A stretch of DNA of 64,000 nucleotides from Aspidiotus rigidus (Eukaryota > Arthropoda > Insecta > Hemiptera > Diaspididae): NCBI GenBank assembly GCA_035079385.1, contig JAVHKY010000034.1, forward strand, positions 1,178,001 through 1,242,000, given 5' to 3'. Below are positions 60,290-64,000 of the stretch, piece by piece; within the stretch, counting starts at the first letter, position 1, and each line of letters starts with the position of its first letter. The position numbers and the translations under genes were made by a program. The notes under the pieces were generated by a model, which saw only the letters and a list, made by a program, of their open reading frames with translations, was not told where the DNA came from and ran no database searches.

Positions 60290-61350
60290 TCCATAGAAGT
60301 CACTGACTTCCGTCGTCTCGCCTCAAACCGCATCAGCCTCCAATCCTCCTCTAAATTCCTTGGTCTTATCTTGTATTTTAAATATTCTAGGACTCCCCAT
60401 ATCAAACTTCAAACGCCAACCTAAACTTACTGAATGGCGTTACGTATCTATCCTTCACTCGCATTGGTTGAAGTCAAAAGCTCCTCCTTCGCGCAGCTAT
60501 ACAATCTTCTAAAAGGCTCTTAATTGGACCTTGGGTCCCCAATTTGCATGCAACATTACAAATCCTCCCTAAAATGACTGAATATAATGCAATCCGATGG
60601 CCTTCATTTTGCTCTTGATGCAATGCGCACCAGGCCTACGCTCAACCTATGCTTCGAGGCTGATATTCTCCCTCTACGATTTCGTTCATTATCCCTTATC
60701 GCCAACTCCCTATCTTTCGCCCCTCCCTCCGCCCCTAAAATTCTCTCCTTCTTTCACCAGAATCTTATCTAGACTACCATCTCAAATTCAATACCTTCTT
60801 CCTATCTACTGATCCACTCTTTCTTGGCTGTTCTCGACGCCTCATATTCGCCTCGACCTGGCTAACCACCGAACATCGAAGCCAACAATGTTGCTAATGA
60901 TTTTTCCTTTCATACCATTCATTCTTTCTTCCATTTTGTTGCTAACATACAGAATAAATCTTTATTTTTATTTTCCCTCGTACAACCTGTGCTTTATAAT
61001 GGATCGAAATTGGGTTCAAAACTGGTTATGCTATGTCTTCTCTATCGGTGAAGTCTCGCCCTTCTTTATAGAAAACTCGGCTACTCCGGTCCTTTCCGAT
61101 TCTTTTTCCTATAAGACCTTTACTCTTCCAACTCGATGGTTTTTTGCGGATTCTTTTCCTCTTCTCTATCTTCAATTACCTTCCTCTGGCTTCCTGGTCA
61201 TACGAGTCTCCCGGAAGACGACGAAGCCGATCTAGCAACCAGAAGAGCCCTGCCCTCTTTCTCAATGTTAGATCCTTCTCCGGCCCACGACTTACAATCT
61301 TCCCATTGTTCTCCAGGACGCGTTCTAAAACCATCAACCATTAGACGATG
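60290..61350 (+). mobile_element. Jockey/I-type LINE relic (family B), copy 3: RT thumb to RNase H end
   Basis: The plus strand reads SSKFLGLILYFKYSRTPHIK (about 60340-60405), LHFALDAMRTRPTLNLCFEA (about 60603-60662) then ILPLRFRSLSL, and, about 450 bp on, ITFLWLPGHTSLPEDDEADL (about 61173-61235) then ATRRAL. These are the thumb (FLGL-LD---TPHIK), the ALGA-R-SP---L--EA block and the C-terminal RNase H motif (W-PGH-G--GNE-AD-LA). The polypeptide is broken by shifts and stops. Its RNase H tail aligns with the tail units amplified at 21.2-24.1 kb. Confidence 0.75.
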
Positions 61351-62475
61351 ATGAAAATCTGCAGAAAAAAGTTCTTTGATCCGATCGTCACCCGACGTCT
61401 CCGTACTCAGAAGCACGGGAACATTTCTTTCGCCCGGTGATGTTTTGTACGATCACCCGAAAGTTTCAGAACGCGAAATCGTTAGGATGACGAGAAGTGT
61501 GGACGTGGCCATCTAGGAGAGTTTCGGAACGCATCGAACGATACTCATCGCCCGGTGATGGTTTCAGAACGCGCCCCCTAATCGTTTCGTCATGGAACAA
61601 TCTTTAGTCCTTTCAACTACATAAAAAATTTCGTTTGTTCAAGAAATCCTTGATCTCCGGTCCTTTTCAATTTATTTTTCACGCCATGAAGAAATAGTCA
61701 GAGCACAAATAAGAATTGAGCTTATCCACGTAACTCACTCCTCCCTTTTTCTTATCGGGTTCTCCGTTCCAACCACTATTATTTCAGTTCATGAGATCGC
61801 GTCATCGACGTAGAATCGTTATGGTCCTTCGGGTTACACCAGTCTGAGGTAGTTTGTTGAGACCTCGAAATCATTCGATGTAAAAGAAATCTCTTCTTTT
61901 CCATTTCCAACATTTTTCGCTTCTGTACCCTCCTTATAAAGAGAGTTGATCATCCTAAACCTCAGATTGTTCCTTAATACGTATTTAATCGCGGAATGTG
62001 TTCAAAATTGCAAAACAAAGCGTGCCTCCCGTCCTGAAGAATATTTCACGGAAATTATGTCTCATCTATGTGTAAACATCTTGATATCACGCTGAGTGCG
62101 GTGACACACGCACTTTTTTCCACTCGCTCTACAGTACGTGACACCTGTATGCCGTATTTGAAAATAATAACATCCTGACCTCAGAGAACATCTTTAGACT
62201 GTAGCAGAAAAGAATGGAGTTGCCCAGCCGGAAAAAGTACTCGGCGTATGTTATAATTTTTGGTCGTTTAGTACAACTGACTTCCGATTTACTCGTAGTT
62301 CTCGTCACACAGGTTCGATATAAACCGTATATAAAATGCATCTCGCAAAGTTTTCCGCGTCGTTTATTTTGTCGTAATTTTTGCTCGGATTTCATTTCCA
62401 TTTCAGGTGTGTATTTATTTCCTTTTAAACCTGGTTTGTACTTATTGTTGTTGTTTTTTTTGTTTTTTTTTACAG
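61351..62475. other. End of intron 2 before the LIM2 exon
   Basis: Short repeats GCCCGGTGATG and GTTTCAGAACGCG appear twice between about 61428 and 61580. The rest is unique. A T-rich tract at 62445-62470 precedes the acceptor. Confidence 0.45.
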
Positions 62476-62659
62476 TTTGTAATGTCTCGCTAGCTCAAGG
62501 TGGATTCTTCTACAAAGATAACAATTACTACTGTAAGCACGATTACCAAAAGAAATTCGGAACGAAATGCGCTATCTGTCACGAGTATGTGGAAGGCGAA
62601 GTTGTCACAGCGTTGGGACAAACGTACCACCAGAAATGTTTCAAATGTGCTCGATGCAG
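62476..62659 (+). CDS. unc-115: unc-115/ABLIM-like protein, exon finishing LIM1 and most of LIM2
   Basis: This internal exon is 184 nt. It enters in phase 1 after a long T-rich tract ending TACAG, and leaves in phase 2 at GATGCAG|GTGAGT. Its first codon (G+TT) gives Val, so the join reads CFKCHVCNVSLAQGGFF. This supplies the remaining LIM1 ligands: C, 17 residues, C-x2-D. After the short linker HDYQKKFGT comes LIM2: KCAICHEYVEGEVVTAL with C-x2-C, 16 residues, H-x2-C-x2-C-x2-C. The GEVVTALGQTYH signature is characteristic of the second LIM domain of ABLIM/Unc-115. The rest of LIM2, the other LIM domains and the headpiece must lie beyond the right edge. A longer open frame beginning at 62214 is intron read-through; the polypyrimidine tract and the domain boundary mark the true exon start. 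Confidence 0.94.
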
Positions 62660-64000
62660 GTGAGTGTTGATGACGGTAATATTCTAATGAAATTCCCCGA
62701 TCTTCCGTACACCTACCATGTGAATTAAGCAATCGGATGTTTCCTCGAAAGACTTATTGCAGCCTTGCGAAGTTGTACAAATGTGTCACATATTCTGATG
62801 ACAATGATATGTTGTATTTTTATCGCAATTTTACTATCGCTGTTTAGTCGTCGTTAAATTACTCCTTGGAATGTATTATGAATTTATGAAATCGTTTTTA
62901 TTTTCTTTCAAATTGCTCATTTACCCATTAGGTTATACGTTGAATTTAGAACGCGAAACGTCAGCACGTTCGTTATCTTTTTTTCTTGCATTCTTTAGTC
63001 CGCACGTCATACGCAAAATGCAGTCAAATAAGAACGATTTTAAACGATGATAAATTGTTTGAATTGGCGAATATTTTTTCGCTGAAAATTACGAAGAATG
63101 GCGTCCACCCGCGCTATATGGTGTTGTTTTGAAAAAGATTTCTTCAATTTAAATGACGTCATCAAATTTTAGCTTGAAAGGGGAGAAGAATGTCAGGGAC
63201 TTTAAAAATATGAAGGTCATTCACGATTCAGCTTCACAAAGACGAGTGATTTGTCTCAGGTCGTGAAGCAAAACAGTCCTTTGGGGCTTGTGATATTTTT
63301 ATCTGAGGGGCTCAGAAGTCATAATTTCTTTGTGCCTTGTCCTTTATTTGGACAGGGTGGTCTCAGGTGATGTCATCGAATGTCTCGAATGAAAATATTA
63401 TGATTTTTTCAACAGTTCTGTAGACAAATACTCTTTAAAACTTTTTTGAATTTGTCGCTATCAGGTACTCAATTTGCATTAACTTTCTGTTTTTTTCCAC
63501 TCTCGAGAGCTTCATTTGCCGATATCACAACTACCACACGTGAGCGAAACCATTTAGGAAGAATCACTTTTTTAAGAATCTGGTGTGGTCCTTTCTAGTT
63601 GGAGAGAAGGAGAAAAGATGACTCTTATTTAAACACCTGCTTCTGGCGTAGAATTGAGAATTTTTGTCATCTTCCTTCTTTGTAGAACTCAAACTGTTCT
63701 TCTTCTTGAAAAAGTTTTTGGTTCGGTTCCGGCTCCAACGGTTTTTGGATGATTTACTACTTGTATGTGTGGTTATTTCTATAGTTGGAGAGAGAAAGAG
63801 AAAAGACGACTCATATTTAAAGGTTTCCTTCTGACTTAGACGACAGGCTTTCCAGGCTCTTTCATGTTTTTAGGATTGAGAACTTAGAAAATGACTCATA
63901 TTTAAATATGTCTCTCTGGCTTAAACTTGAAGCTCTCCTGGCTTTTTCTGTTCTTGATTTTAGGATTGAAAATTCAGATGACTCGTATTTAATCACCTTC
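62660..64000 (+). other. unc-115: unc-115 intron 3, 5' part only
   Basis: The intron starts with a good GTGAGT donor in phase 2 and runs off the window. Sequence from 62660 to about 63150 looks unique, with no gene or repeat seen. From about 63600 it is a tandem array, listed separately. Confidence 0.85.
63600..64000 (+). repeat. Tandem array, about 86-bp period, cut by the window edge
   Basis: GATGACTCTTATTTAAACAC (about 63619), GACGACTCATATTTAAAGG (about 63805), ATGACTCATATTTAAATATG (about 63892) and GATGACTCGTATTTAATCAC (about 63977) are spaced about 187, 86 and 86 bp, each followed by a C/T-rich CTTCTGGC or CTCTCTGGC and preceded by AGGATTGAGAA-type text. The array continues beyond the window. 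Confidence 0.6.

Larger units (their letters stand above)
49074..62475 (+). other. unc-115: unc-115 intron 2 (about 13.4 kb)
   Basis: The intron lies between the GTAAGT donor and the T-rich tract with TACAG acceptor. It is phase 1, and splicing it restores the LIM1 ligand spacing exactly, so the boundaries are secure. It contains two relics of a Jockey/I-type LINE on the + strand and a Penelope-like element on the - strand. Confidence 0.9.

Noticed and set aside
62214..62475. Open frame reading into the LIM2 exon from upstream
   Set aside because: The extra peptide precedes a T-rich tract and a TACAG acceptor and has no LIM similarity. Splicing at 62476 restores LIM1, so this is intron read-through.

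Overview
This looks like a piece of an animal nuclear genome, most likely an arthropod and probably an insect. It is AT-rich but not visibly short of CpG, has very long introns, and carries many decayed LINEs, Penelope-like elements, small inverted-repeat elements and degenerate tandem repeats. There are no operons, bacterial genes, CRISPR arrays or rRNA genes. I could not place the organism more precisely.

The only host gene I can defend is an actin-binding LIM protein (unc-115 / ABLIM family) on the + strand, and only its 5' part is inside the window. Three exons join in consistent reading phase: a low-complexity N-terminal exon (13013-13304), an exon for the first half of LIM domain 1 (48978-49073), and an exon finishing LIM1 and carrying most of LIM2 (62476-62659). 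The introns are about 35.7 kb and 13.4 kb, and a third intron runs off the right edge. The spacing of the zinc ligands across both exon joins fits LIM domains exactly. A GC-richer stretch just before exon 1 (12380-13012) probably holds the promoter and 5' UTR. Two further short exons with the same donor phase (12811-12829 and 19510-19581) are possible alternative starts or a cassette exon.

Layout: 1-12379 is 5' flank or upstream intron. It is packed with degenerate direct repeats and holds an internally deleted MULE-type FLYWCH transposase relic (7819-8704, -). Intron 1 (13305-48977) contains a barely decayed LINE (22151-23731, -) inserted in an older array made of LINE RNase H tails, a 209-bp tandem array interrupted by a perfect 31-bp-arm hairpin (28403-28473), a second LINE family (32740-33300, -), a 114-bp element with TA target duplications (33970-34083), a Penelope-like element with a GIY-YIG endonuclease remnant (39060-40610, -), and a TCGAC-rich satellite (45400-46460). 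Intron 2 holds two more copies of the second LINE family (50500-51340 and 60290-61350, +) and a second Penelope-like element (53800-54950, -). Intron 3 begins with unique sequence and ends in a tandem array cut by the window edge.

Most other open reading frames are chance openings or parts of repeats. Assignments rest on motifs read by eye, with no database search behind them.
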